The notes under the pieces are model-generated. The model was not told the origin of the DNA and did not search any database. It saw only the letters and a list, made by a program, of their open reading frames with translations. DNA of 64,000 bases from positions 105,268 to 169,267 of the forward strand of contig VWZW01000847.1 of NCBI GenBank assembly GCA_013397115.1. Reading direction: 5' to 3'. The position numbers and the translations under genes were made by a program. Origin of the DNA: Edolisoma coerulescens (taxonomy: Eukaryota; Chordata; Aves; Passeriformes; Campephagidae). This document shows positions 1 to 12,800 of the stretch, piece after piece. The stretch's first letter is position 1. The number at the start of each line of letters is the position of its first letter.

Positions 1-575
1 GTGCATCCTTTGGGGGAAAAAGTTCTCATTTAAAGTTTGGGAGGCCGAGGTTGCCAGCTGGGGAAGGCATAGTCTCGGTCAATCCATGCTGAGGTCAGAG
101 AAGGAGGAAGGAGCGAAGTTAACAGTACTCTGCCTTTCATAATGCACAGACAATAGGCTGCAAGGGAGGAGCAAGCAGAAACAGAGGTGGGTGTCAGATG
201 AAACCCTGCCCCTGGGAAGCCACAGGAGTTTAACACAGGCCCCATCAAGGGAAGCATTTTGTTCTCTACAGATAACAAACACCAGCACTACTGGAGTAGA
301 CACCAGTTAACAGATCTCTACACACAAAAAATGTGAAAACTAGATACGCTTTTCATTTTCTGTGCTGGTGGTTTTTCAACAATTTTTTTGAAGGACAAAG
401 AGGGTCTGAGTAACATTCTTCTGCCGATTTAAAAAAAAAAAAAGCATCTTGCCCTTGCGTTTTTTATGCTGCACACTTACAAACATTCTAGGGCAGATAG
501 AGGTATTTGCTGATAAAATAATGATCAGCTTAAGAGTAAAAATAATATTAATGGGGAAAAGAATTTAAGGCATTT
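1..575. other. Downstream flank of ECPAS
   Basis: Either distal 3' UTR or intergenic DNA. I see no exon, repeat family or RNA gene here, only short A/T runs. Confidence 0.5.
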
Positions 576-581
576 TTTATT
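576..581 (-). promoter_or_regulatory. Candidate poly(A) signal AATAAA of ECPAS
   Basis: On the minus strand AATAAA lies about 115 bp past the ECPAS stop. It is the only canonical signal I see between the stop and the window edge, so it may end a short 3' UTR. A longer 3' UTR ending outside the window is possible. Confidence 0.5.
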
Positions 582-696
582 TTGGCCAGGAACGATGCAT
601 CCTACAGAGTAATCTTCATTTCCCCACTTGGTTTTCAGACCACTGCACTTTTTTGTTTTTGTTTTACATGGCACTTTGAAATTTATGTTTTACAAC

Positions 697-836
697 TTAG
701 TCAAGGTTTTCAAGTGTTTTCTTCAACACAAACGCCCTCTCTTGTAGCTCAGGTCTGCTATCTGATGCCATTGTAGACAATGAACGAATGAGGTGCTCTC
801 TGCTTTCTGGTGTCAGGCTTTCCCACTGTTGAGCCT
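697..836 (-). CDS. ECPAS: ECPAS last coding exon (48) with TAA stop
   Basis: Residues about 1795-1840, from [13 protein letters not shown] to [19 protein letters not shown] and the end NLD, then TAA at 697-699. CTGCAG acceptor at 837-838. The 3' untranslated region continues below 697. Confidence 0.96.
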
Positions 837-3800
837 CTGCAGATAAAGTCAGACAGACATTGGACATGAACACCAGTAAACAATCCAAAAGGACATTGCT
901 TTCCCCAGACAGGCTAAAAGAGTGACTGCTTCAACCTTTCACTTGCAGTCTATACTGTGCTTCCAGGAGAACTCAGATTCACCTGGATGCTCAGGTGCCT
1001 TTGCTGCCTCCTGCCAGGGAGTCGTGCCTCTCTAGACCAGGCGTCACTGTCTAAGCCTGCAACATGTGAACGCAAAGGCCTGAAGAACCAAATGTTTCCC
1101 CTGTTGTAACTGGCTCATGAAAAAGGCATGTAAGATTTTTACTAGAATAAAGGAAACATGAAATGTGTAACAGAAACCCAAAGGAAAAATTTGCTACATT
1201 ACAACTGCAGACAAATATGACCCTGAGACCTAAGAAGACTCACCCTGGGAAGTCAATTCTGCAAGGCTTGAATACTAAGTAATAATAAGAAACCAAAAAC
1301 TTGACACTGAAAAGGTAAAAATCACTCTTCTGTACTAAGAGGAGCTCCCCCCTCTCTGGAGCTTGAACATAACACAGACAGATCTGACAAGAGTTCTGTG
1401 TGCTCCATGTGGGACCCTCCTTGCTGAACGTTTTTCTCACTGAAGGAATATCCAACAGTACTTTAGAACTTGGTATTAGCCTCAGTTACTTCAAGCCCTC
1501 TCCTACTTCCAAGTCCCAGCTTCCCCAGAATCGCCCAGTGCAGCAAGCAGAAGGTAAGGCCATCTCTCCAGGGTTCCAGGCCATACAGCCAGGTGCCATC
1601 TTTACCAAACAGTGCCTCTTCCAGGTGGCAAGTAAAAAGTCTCACCTTGTAGTTTGGTGAGCAGCAGTTGTATCACAGACAAAGCTTCTGTTCTTATGGA
1701 TGTGTAGCTTTTGTTTTCTGAGGGATTTAAAGAAAACAGACAAAAAAACCCAAAACCACATTGAGAACCAAATGCACTAACCTTAGAAAAAGCAGTCACC
1801 GCTGTGATCTCCAGACCATTTTTGGTAGCACAGTTCACTAAGCTCTTGTTTGTGCTGTCAGTCTGCAGTGCTTTTCAGTTAGGCACATTTGAATGGCAGA
1901 AAGTCAACAACTGGAGGCTGACAACTCAACTAAACCTTGTGCATTTCCTCTGCCACTACCACAGAGCTACTGTTCCTTACATATTCCAACAGGGAAAAAA
2001 ATGCTGCCATAGCTGCAGTGTGATGGCAGACAACTTCTGTGCGTAACAGACTGTTCTAGTGAGTTGTACTGGCGGGAAACCGTACAAATGTTAACAACCA
2101 GCTCTAAGTACACGAACCCTATGCTAGCCATCAAGCACAAACTTGTCACAAAAAGTTACTTGTTCTCTGAGCTAAAATCTTATCAAGGTGAGGACCCTAG
2201 TCCTCATTCCATGAGGACTGATACCCAAAAGAAACTTTCTCCAAAGGGGTCTCTGAATTGGTAGCTAGCACTAAAGTAGGTCCTGTCTTTAGGCACATCA
2301 GAAACAAGACCACATGCAGGTACAAGATTAGGGGCACTACAGTCATGGGACAAGTGCGAACACTACCAAAGTAATGAACAGGCCCATAACTGTCAACAGG
2401 ACACAGGCAGCACTTATATCCCCTGTATACTAATGTCCTGCTCCGGTAGAGCACAAACTCCCTCTAAGCCTTGGAGCTTCATGCACTGGCTATCTGAGAA
2501 AATTTGTGGTATCTTTTGGATACTTGGATACTATAATCTTGGATACATAATGTTTATGTATCTAAGAAGCATGAATGGTGGAGGAAAAAAGCTTGTGTTT
2601 CATTAAATCAGGAATAGCTTGATTACGTTCTGAGAGGTTGCACAATCTGCTGTCTGCCCCTCCCTCCTCTTGCAGAGCTCCCTTGCACCAGAGGAATGCA
2701 TTTCTCTGTGCACTGCACCCTGCACAGTACTGTCTTGAACACTGCAACTTCAGGATAATGACACTGCAGTGCAAGGAAGGGCTAAATGTTACCTCTGACA
2801 GCTTATGCTTATTCTGCATTTCCTCTACCATACAAACCTCCAGAGGACAACTGTATTAACAAGCAATTCATTATCCATCACAAACCAGGAGAAGTCCATT
2901 TACCTAAAGAATGGGTGATAGAGGAACAGGTTTCCAACAGTATTTCTGTCAAAGCCACAGGGTCAGAGTGCTCCTCATCAAACAGCATTAGCCTGTCAAA
3001 TGCAAAAACAGTCAGGCACCCTGCATCACTGGGACAGAAGTCTGCTCAACTTCTCCAAGAATTCAGTGTCATCAAGTTCATTAAACAGTTTCAACCAACA
3101 AAGAGAAGACAAATCACTGAAGTGGATTGCAGAAAGAAGAATTACCCTTGAAAGTAGGCATTCATGGCTTGTAGCACTCCAAGCTGCACTTTCCATGTGC
3201 TGAGTTTCAGACGGTCACACATTAACTTGCAAAACTCCTGGCGATAGCAACCTACAGGAAAATAAGGACACCACTGTGTTACCACAGGGAAAGGCAGAAG
3301 GAAACGCTTATTGGTCTGTCTCCAAAGTGCTCCTCAACAAGTGACATCAAGCTAATCACTACATATGACCAAGTCAACATGCCATAACAAGTGACCCTGA
3401 AAATCTTCACCACATCAACTCACTCATTACAAATGCTGGCAGACAAAACAGCCGCATTACATGCCCTGGCATGCTAATAAAAGCAACCTTTTCCCGCCCC
3501 TCTCCAGGTATTCCCAATTCTTCTGCCTTGTACCATTTGATGCAGATGTAAACATGAGCAGCAGTTAGGTTTCTTTTCATTAGGCAAGCCACCTCACTCA
3601 TCCTGTATGTCTATAAACTCAGAACACTTTTGTGAAGTGAATTTAAGATAACAGTAAAGGAATTTTCCCAAGGATGGGTTACTTTGCAGGAAAGCTGTTG
3701 GGGCAGCTGTCTCACTGAAGACCCTTACAAGCTGCCAGCAGTGAGATCCAGCATCTTCTCAAAAGCCTCCCCACTCTGTACATGATCTCCAGGTCTTTCC

Positions 3801-6800
3801 CTCCTTCTGCTTTTCATTTTAAGAGAAAATAATTTGTTCTGCATGTCATCAGCTGACTTACGCTGTGTTTCCGGGCTCCTTGGCCAGGCTTTGCCCAGGG
3901 TCTCGAAGGCACAGATCAGGGACTCCATCTGAACCTCCTTCTCCCTCATGTCCTCATCCTCTTCATCACGCTTTGGAAAAGCTGCTCCCATGCTCTCCAG
4001 AGAGTTCTGCAGAGGCCACAGGGGAAGGTGTGACTGACAGAAGGATGAGGGCAGGCTAGGCACACACTGCAGTGCAGCTCAGTCTTCCCCTGCAGTCTGC
4101 ACACACCCGCCCTCGTGCCCAGCTCTGACGCTGTTGGCAGCCTGCAGAGGGGCAGGGTCCAGGCTCCCAAACATGTGCCTGTGCTACACGAGTCCCACCC
4201 GCAGAGCTGCAAGACTCTGCTACTAAACACAAGTACTCTACATAGCTTCCCAGGAGCCTTTTGCTGCCTGTAGAGCAGCCAGGAATTAACTTTCCATGCA
4301 GTAGCAGGGCAGTGCTGGACATTACAGGCAGGACTCCGTCTAGAGAACAGCTGGGCTAATTCAGAATTTGGGCAGCACAGGTACAACTACCCCAGGGCTC
4401 ATCACAGTCTGGCATTCAGCCCCACCAAAGATCTGAGTGTGGGGAATCCCTCACATCATCAGCCCTCTGGGCAGAAGCCTGGCATGCAGTCAGCATCATC
4501 AGGACTGTCATCACTTAGGTGTTCTGCTTTGAAAGAGCGAAAACTCAAGAAGTTGAACTGTCACCTTCTTTATCATAGGAAAGATGACATCAGCAAGTTC
4601 CTGGAACCGGTCTTCCTTTGTTGCCTGCAGCACCCCAGCTGCACAGCGCAGTGCCACCATCTTATACTTCAGGTTTTCTTTACGACATTCTTTGAGGAGA
4701 GCCTGGACAATATCTGTGATGGTGGGCTGACCAGGCACTGACTTCTGCAGCTCTGCACTGAAATGCAAGGCACATGGACACTATCACACCCATGTTAATC
4801 TCTTCCCAAAATTTGCTTTTCCCAGAGAGGAATGAATTCCTGTGGCCAGGCACTCAGTTGCCTGCCTATAACTATAACAGAAGTTACACTGTGATGCTCT
4901 TCCTCACTCTTTGTCTGTTCTCCCTATTTTCTTCTTTTCTCATATGCTTCTAAGGCATTTGCTCCCACACTACTCTTCTACCTCTTCCTCTCTTCCCATT
5001 TAAGGGCTCCATCTTTCCCCTTAGTCTCTGCTTTCCTCTTAGCAACTGTGGCCTGTCAACATCCTCCTCTTCCCCTCTAAATCAACCATTTACTTCTGCA
5101 GGTCTCTCTGAAGCATCACTTGCTCCTCACATGCTGATAGGAGATCAGGATGGCAACGATAAACTTTCTAGAATCTCCTTAGTACCCTACAGGCAATAAC
5201 ACTGTACAACAAACTCCCTTTTGAGATCCTGAGGGTACCATCTCATTCAAGGCACTTACCTGCAGGCAGAGACGACACTGGCAATGGCCTTCAACAGCTC
5301 CTCCTGCAATGACAAAAGAGACATCACTGAGAAGTGCCAGAAAGCCAAAATGCACAGTCCTGCTGCACAGGGCAAACCTTCGTATTCCCCTGCAAGAGAC
5401 AGCGGGGAAAGATGCCTGTGACACCAGTTTGGAGAAGTAATGTCTGTCTGTCTCCTGCCACTCCTGCTGCAGAGGACTTAGCTTTCAATCTGCACAGAAC
5501 TGGCAGCAGAAACGGGCCTTGCAGCACCCCTGAGCATATGCTAGTACCCCTCAAGGCTAGAAATGGAGCAGTGGAATTAGTCTAAGTGGGAACCCAACTC
5601 CTAAAGCAATCTGAATTTCACCTACCTATCTTCCCAGTCATTTCTGTATCTGCTAAATGCAGGGCAAAAGGCAGACTCCCTACGTCAGCGTTCTTATCCT
5701 GCTGCCCTGCAGCACAGAACATTGCATTTCTTGGCTCAAGGGGCTGCACACTGCTGGACTCATAGCAAACCATGAGGTAACAATTCCCTCTTTACCTTCC
5801 CAGTCCAGGTTCTCCCCGGCAGGCCTTGCAGCAGTGCAGAGAGCACCATTCCCAGATGTGGCGGTACAAGGGAGCCAGTCTGTTTGGCAATTGATGCCAT
5901 GGCAGCTGCTCCCTGAGCTTTCATCTTCCAGGACTGGGACTGCAGAGCCTTCTGGGTGATGGATATCAACTCCTGCAAATACAGTCTGATCCCACCCTGA
6001 GTACCTGCATGTCAAATGGAGGACAACTGTAATTTGCCACAAAACAAACAAAAATTTGATTTTATTAAAAAAAACCCCAAACCCTACAACAGAAACACCA
6101 CAAGCAAACAAGCCCAACCCTATCCTGGAAAAAACAAAAAACAACCAGTTACAGATCTATTGGGGTTTCTGGCCATGAGACATATCAGAAAGGCCTACTT
6201 CAGGCAAAGGGGTGAAGAATTCCTCCCAGCCTGGTTGAAGTTGGGTTCTTTTCTAGGGGTTCTAAATAAAGTCTCTGTTGTGTGTTCAGACACGGAGCTC
6301 ATTTCAGTCCTTCCATATAGCAGACACTAGACATTGTGTTAGCCTGTTTCTAAGGAATACAATGTCTTTTTTTTTTTCTTCCAAGAACAGGTCACTAGAA
6401 AACCTTTTTGAGCTCCTTTTTCAGACTCCAGAAAAGTCATCTGGTGACTGAGGAACCAGATCTGAAATCTAAAAGTGTCAGCAAAACAATGCTATAATAT
6501 ATCCATATCTTCCTCCATAGATAGAACAGCCCTTCTACAGCACAGATACATTCATTGAAGCTAAACCCAAAGGTATTACCACAGAGATCTCCAACACGAG
6601 ACAAAGGCCAAAGTCCCCTGTAAATCTGAAGTGTGCAGCAGCTCCTAAAGGCTGGCATCAAAATTCCCAAAGATGTCTAATTATCTGTACCATCAGGGCC
6701 ATATTACAGTATTACAGGCATTCAGTATCTCACAATTTCAAAATTATTCTGACTGTGCCTGTCCATTCTTGGGATTAATGCCCCTGTAACTATCTTAATT

Positions 6801-9800
6801 AGCCAGAGAAGATAAGCTTCATACAAGAAATCCAGAGCAAGGAAGAAAATAGAAACAAGCTTCCCAAATCTCTTACCATGAGAACTCTGCATTTTCAAAA
6901 TGGAATTCCAGAAAGCATGCTATTTCTTGTCCCATCCTTCCCAGAAAACTCTACTATTCTTAACGCAACGTACCAGGTACATTTTCCTGCCAAACTTCAG
7001 TCCACAGAGTAGAATTCTCTTTCTCTCCTTTCTCTTCTTCGGGAACCTCATGCATTCCAAGAAAAGCCAATGGCAGCACATGCTTGGCATGGTTCTTCAG
7101 TACATCTGAGCTGTAGCGTCCCATAGCATGCACAGTTAAAGCACAGCCTGCTCTGTAAACTGGCTCTGAAGGAGCAAAACAAGCACATTATGATTGGGAA
7201 GCAGGATTATTCTTTTAACTGCTTGGTCTGCCTCTTGGAAAGCAGAGTAATGCATAGTAATTGTATAACAACGTATAGGAATTATTCAGACAGTGAAACC
7301 AAGCATCACAATACAGAAATGTTTCTTTACTAGCTTTTGCTATCACCAGGAACTTTTTTCTGCACTGTATTCTGTAAGTGAATACCTCGAAATCAACATA
7401 CCTTCCTTCTCCATGTACCAGCTGCTGAGTTTGTGCAGCAGCTTCTCAGTGCTACTATCCCGAGAAGTCTGTAACAGGGAGGAGACTCAAATTATTCAAA
7501 CACTTCAAAGAAGACCACCAATAAAAAAGCAAAATAAAACCTAAAGCCCAACTCACCCTGACTAGATGCCCCATAGCAAAGGCAAAAGACTTCTGTACCA
7601 CGCTGTTGCGATCAGTCAGGCCACTAAGTAAAGCACTCATAAGTTTGCCTGTTGGAATAGATTTTACTTTATTGAAAGCATCATATTTTATTGCTATGGC
7701 AAGAATTACAATGACCTGCATTTCATTACACTGCCCAAATTTATGCATTTTTCCTCATTGCACATATGTGGGGTTATAAGGCTGTCTGGTCCTCATGTTT
7801 AAACCAGTGCTAGTGTTTTGCACACCTTGATTGATAATGTTCCTATATGCAAGCACTCCAGCTGATCATGCTTTCAGCTTAATTTCTATTTTGCAACAGA
7901 AAGGTGATGTTCTTTCTACTATCAGAGGAGACCCAATGAAGTAAAGTCCCTGTTCATGGTCCCCCCATAGCACAAGTTGAAGGAACAAGTGCATATTGAC
8001 AGTGCTGCACTAACACAGGCATTGTTAGACTGCTCCAAGAAAGTAAAGAAATATTTTTGCCTATTCCTGCTTGGTGCTAGTGAATTCCCTCAACTCCTTC
8101 TTCTACCTCTTCAAACTTGGTGAAGTACAGAACCTACTCGAAGCATGCCAATCTCAAACCAAAAAGGCAACTTCAAACAGCTCTCTGATAAAAATGTACA
8201 TGTGCTAAAATCAAGGGAAGAAACACTACAGCAACAAAAAGCACCTTTAAAACCTGATACTAGAGACAAACCTTACCTGAATAAGGTGTTAAGTCTTGAG
8301 GGCACTGTGTCGTTAATGACACAATTACACTGGCACAGCCCCCCTGGAAGATTACAAGGGAAATCAAAGGCAAGATAAAACAATATTATTGCTAATACTT
8401 GCTGTTGTACTACCTGCATTTGTAAGACATGATCTAGACCCACTCAGCCTCTATTCTCATAAGCCAAGACAGTAAATATAGAAGCAGTGGACGTTTGCAA
8501 AACATGAATGACAAGAATTGAAATAGAAAGTGAAAAAGGACCCACACACTCAGGATAGATGATCCTAGAAGATTTACAGCAATCAAGGACAACCTTCTGC
8601 ACTCATGTGTCACAGAGCACAGCAGCCATGTAGCCTAGAGTAGGTTAGGGCAGCACACATTCAGAAACGTGACGTAGTGGAGTGGGACTCAGATGTCAAA
8701 TGACTCCAGTATGTATGAACACAAGCTGCTGCTTTAAAAGACAGTCGAAAGAACCATATTTACATTGACACTGCTCTATATTCCCTTCTTCATTTCCAAA
8801 AGAACTATTAAAAGCATAGACATACCTTTGTGCCAAGGCCAACTCCACTTTTGATCAGTTCACACAGCCGAGGGACCAACTCTCCGAGGACAGACACATC
8901 CAAATACTGCAAGCTCTAGACAAAAGCAAGAGAGAGGCAGAGAGAGAAAAAAAGAAAAAAAAAAGAAAAAAGAAAGGTAATGGTGGCAGACTTAAGTTGG
9001 TGTACTTCTAGCTGAGGCTGCCTCAGCACTACTGGCTGGTCCTCAGCTGAATCACAAGAGTTTGCTGCATGACGAGAAAAGCCAACATGAAGCACCACAT
9101 ACAGATTCTCTTGTTCCACTTCTCTGCTGAGCTGACCGTGCTAAGACTATCATTTGCTGGAACTGATGTACTCCTGCACTCCCAACTCTTCAGGAAGCCT
9201 GAAAGTAACACACTAGCGAGAACGAGATGAAAAGGACATGTGTGTCTTAGGACAAAACCCAACATTTCCCCAGCTCTCTGAAACCAGGAAGCAATAACAA
9301 ATCCAAACTAGGCAATGACATGAAGCCGGTTAAAATAGTTTTTAAACAGGTCAAGACAAACAAATGTATGGTATAAATGACATAAAGGTACAAGAGGGAT
9401 GTGATTAGTATAATTTTTAATCTGCTATGCCTAAAATGCCACTGGGCAAAACAGAAAGCCTCATGTTAGTAGTACTCTGTGTAACACACTCTCTACAGAG
9501 GGGAGATCCATTCTCTAGCAAATTCAAAGATCACATACTAAATAAAGGTAACTATTTCTGAGCTTCCAAAGTCAGATCAACTGTTACTTCCCCCTCCAGC
9601 ACTGGTATGGTGAAGGAAATTATGCATATAATCACCCAGCCAGCCCCAGAATATAGAGGAGGTTGCTCATAGGCCAGGACATCTTCACAATACTCCAGGG
9701 AAGCCATTACTATCTCTCCCCTACCCTAGGAAATCCCAGTCAATGATCAGGGCACCACAAATGTCCCCCCAGGGCTGGCAGGGTAGAGGCATGGCCAGGA

Positions 9801-12800
9801 GGAGGGACAGCAGCAGCTGCTGCAGCCTGCAGGTTTGCAGTGAGGACACTTTTACATGGAGCCTTTCATTCCCAACTGCTTTACACTCTATTTATAGAGA
9901 CCACTTCACCTGACACCAAAACTCAACTCCACACCCTGTGATGTACAGGAGGGCTTGCTGTTGCTGTTTTTCCTTAAGTAGAGGAAACAATAAATTGCTC
10001 TGGTGGCTACAACTCCCCTAAAATTTCCTCAGCCCTCACATCCTCTACCTGCCCACATGCCCCTGGCTGTGTGCAACACCTGAGCAGAAAAGAGTGGCCT
10101 TCTTTGGGAAGGGACAGGTTTTTACAGAGGACAGGGAGTTCTGTCAGGACAGACCCTACAGCACAGCATCTGGGCATCAGCAACTCCTCCTCCAGCAGCA
10201 GGAAACTCTGGTGCCAAACATCACTTGCTGACAGTGCTTTCAGTGATATCAGCATTTTCTCTAAATATCTCCACCATGAAAGTACAGGTAAGGCCCAGAC
10301 AGGAATATCTAAGGCACTGCAAGGCAATGGTTGAACAGCATTTATGCCTTACAAACAATGACTATCATCAGTTGAATGCCCAGGTGAGAAGTTGATTTTG
10401 GAGCTGTGGGCCAGAGATGAAGAGAAATGCTAGCTAACATAACCCACAACCAGCTGAGCCCTCATCCAAAGAAAAGCACTTGAAGGATGCCCTCTTCATC
10501 AAAGCAGGCAGGTCTTCAGGTGAAGAAACAATCCATCTGACTCCAAATGGAGCCGAAGTTATTCACAACTGATCTGAGGGGCAAGCACTGGTGGCATGAT
10601 GAGAAGTCTGTACATGAAAAAGAAAGTGGACAGACAGCCACATGGAGATGTGATAATAAAATGAACCCTGAAGAGATATTCTGTAAAGCTTCCATTTCAA
10701 TTCTTATTCTTCTACAACATACCTTACACCGGACACCTTCTGAAATAAATACTTACCATGTTAATGGTTTCCATCATGGGAGATGACTTGACAGCACTAA
10801 GTCTGGCACTATCCATTGCAGTCTAAAAAAAAAAAACAGTATGAAAAAACCCCAAACAAACTCAAGTGTAAACACAACATGAAAACAGTAGAAAAGGCAA
10901 CATCAGCTGTAACTCACTACCTCATGCTAAATCCATTTCAGATGCATAGAGAAAGCAATTATGCCTACAGACTATGAATGTTTCCCTTTCAGATGCAGAT
11001 GGATGTTCTAGAGGGAGGGAGAGACGGAAGGACAACAAAGGGGGGCAAAAGAGATAAAATCCAACACTGAACTGTTCACATTGTTCACTCCCTTTTCATT
11101 TGCAAGGGCTAAGTTTGACCCTCTTCCCTCCCACAATGAAATTAGCTAAATTTGCTTCTAGTCAATGGGTTTCAATCACTTTCCCCCCCAGAAGACTTTG
11201 ATTAATATGGTTCTTTGACAACAATTAAAGGACACAGTGCTGACAACATCCACCTCCATCCCATAGTGCTACAGCACACCTTCCAGTTTAAGTTATATGA
11301 AGTCCTGAAGTTAATCCCTTCGGAAAAACAGCAGTGACATTTAAAAACAGATTACTAAGATTGCTCTTCACTTTTGGAACCATATAGTGGTTTAGGGAAT
11401 AAAAATAATCCCAATCCTTACAAAAAACTCCCACATTTGTCCAGCCATATTCTGTGACCAAACCTTTTAGTGACTTATTAGTTATTTTTTCTTTGCTTTT
11501 TGAACACTTCTCTACCAAATCTGCTGGTTTTTTGTTCACTGAATGAAGATTAAATCTTTGTTATCTCTGTTCTGTTGATACTTTCCCATTAGAGCTGCAC
11601 TTACTTTCTCTTGATCTGTTGCAGAAAGACTCAAATAATTGAGGACTTGAGGCTCCAGCACACTCAAGGATTCCAGCAGGGCTGGGATAAGTTTTGGTGC
11701 ATGAGGTTTCAGCATAGACCCAGCACTTTTACTGATCTTCACAAGAGTGTTAATGCTGGAAAATCATTAAAAGGAAGGTCAACAGAGGTACACACAGACT
11801 GATCTGAAAAGTCTCTCTGATCTACTGTAATCCAGATATACCAACATAAATCTTCCTTCAAACAAAACCATGTGTATTTTTTTGCTTAAGCAAAATTATT
11901 CCCTAGCCCCGAGTTTCCAAGGGATGTTACGTTATGTTGTATTTTGGCCAGAGATTGTTTACTTTGGCCCCGGAATCATAAAGGTAATGGGCAAAGAGGC
12001 GGTACTGCAGACAGATGTGAGAAGAAATCACACACCCTTCATGTTTTAAAGAAGCACTGGGCAAAGTCACCTTGAGACATCCACTGTCTCTGCCCAAGAA
12101 AAGACAAGTTACAGTAATCTATTCAAACTCTACTAGTCAGTTTCAGACTGATGACATCTCTCATGCCGCATTTTGACAAAAGGTTTTCATATCTTCAAAA
12201 GGAATGGAAAAAGTTCAAGAAATATTCACTCTAATTTGTTAGAAGCCTTCTAGCCTTTCTAACAATTATTTTTCTGAAGACCAGCTAGCTACACTCCAAC
12301 TCTGAATTTTCCAGTTTTTCTGTCCTTCAGTCAAAGGAAAGAATAAACAAGGTTACAAACTGACAAGCACATAAAGTCCCTATACATTAAGGGACATTCA
12401 ACTGTTACAAGACAAAATGTATTTGAACAGCGTGACCAAATGCAGTCACATCTGGGATGTGAACTGTCAATACTCACAAGCACTTGTGAAATCAGACATG
12501 GCTGTTTGAAGAACCATGGGACTTTTTTTTGCAACCAGAACAGATATGCCAGTCCCAAAGGACAGCCTTAGCATGGCACACTGCTTGCGGATCAGCCTGC
12601 CATTTGTACAGGGAGAAAAGAACTTCCTGCTGGGAACTGAATCTGTGCATTTGCAGAGAGGTCACACACTCCCAAAACACATGCAGCGTTCTCAGGTCTG
12701 CCATTCAAACTCCGTGAAAAAGAACTCAGTAGGAAAGCTCTTTTGAGGAGCAATTTGTCACTTCAAACACAAAGAACATTCTGCAACTCAGGTGAATAAG

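Noticed and set aside
2786..3151. Plus-strand open frame of about 121 codons
   Set aside because: Overlaps ECPAS exon 46 on the other strand and shows no homology; composition is that of intron plus exon shadow.
4440..4510. Clustered TCATCA and TCAG motifs suggesting an intronic C/D snoRNA
   Set aside because: Boxes are only about 40 bases apart and no terminal stem pairs, so the geometry is wrong.
5970..5978. Internal CAG in exon 41 as acceptor
   Set aside because: Using it would drop the conserved GGIRLYLQ and break the phase with exon 40; the acceptor at 6005-6006 fits.
10007..10327. Minus-strand open frame of about 106 codons
   Set aside because: No motif, lies inside an intron whose flanking exons join perfectly.
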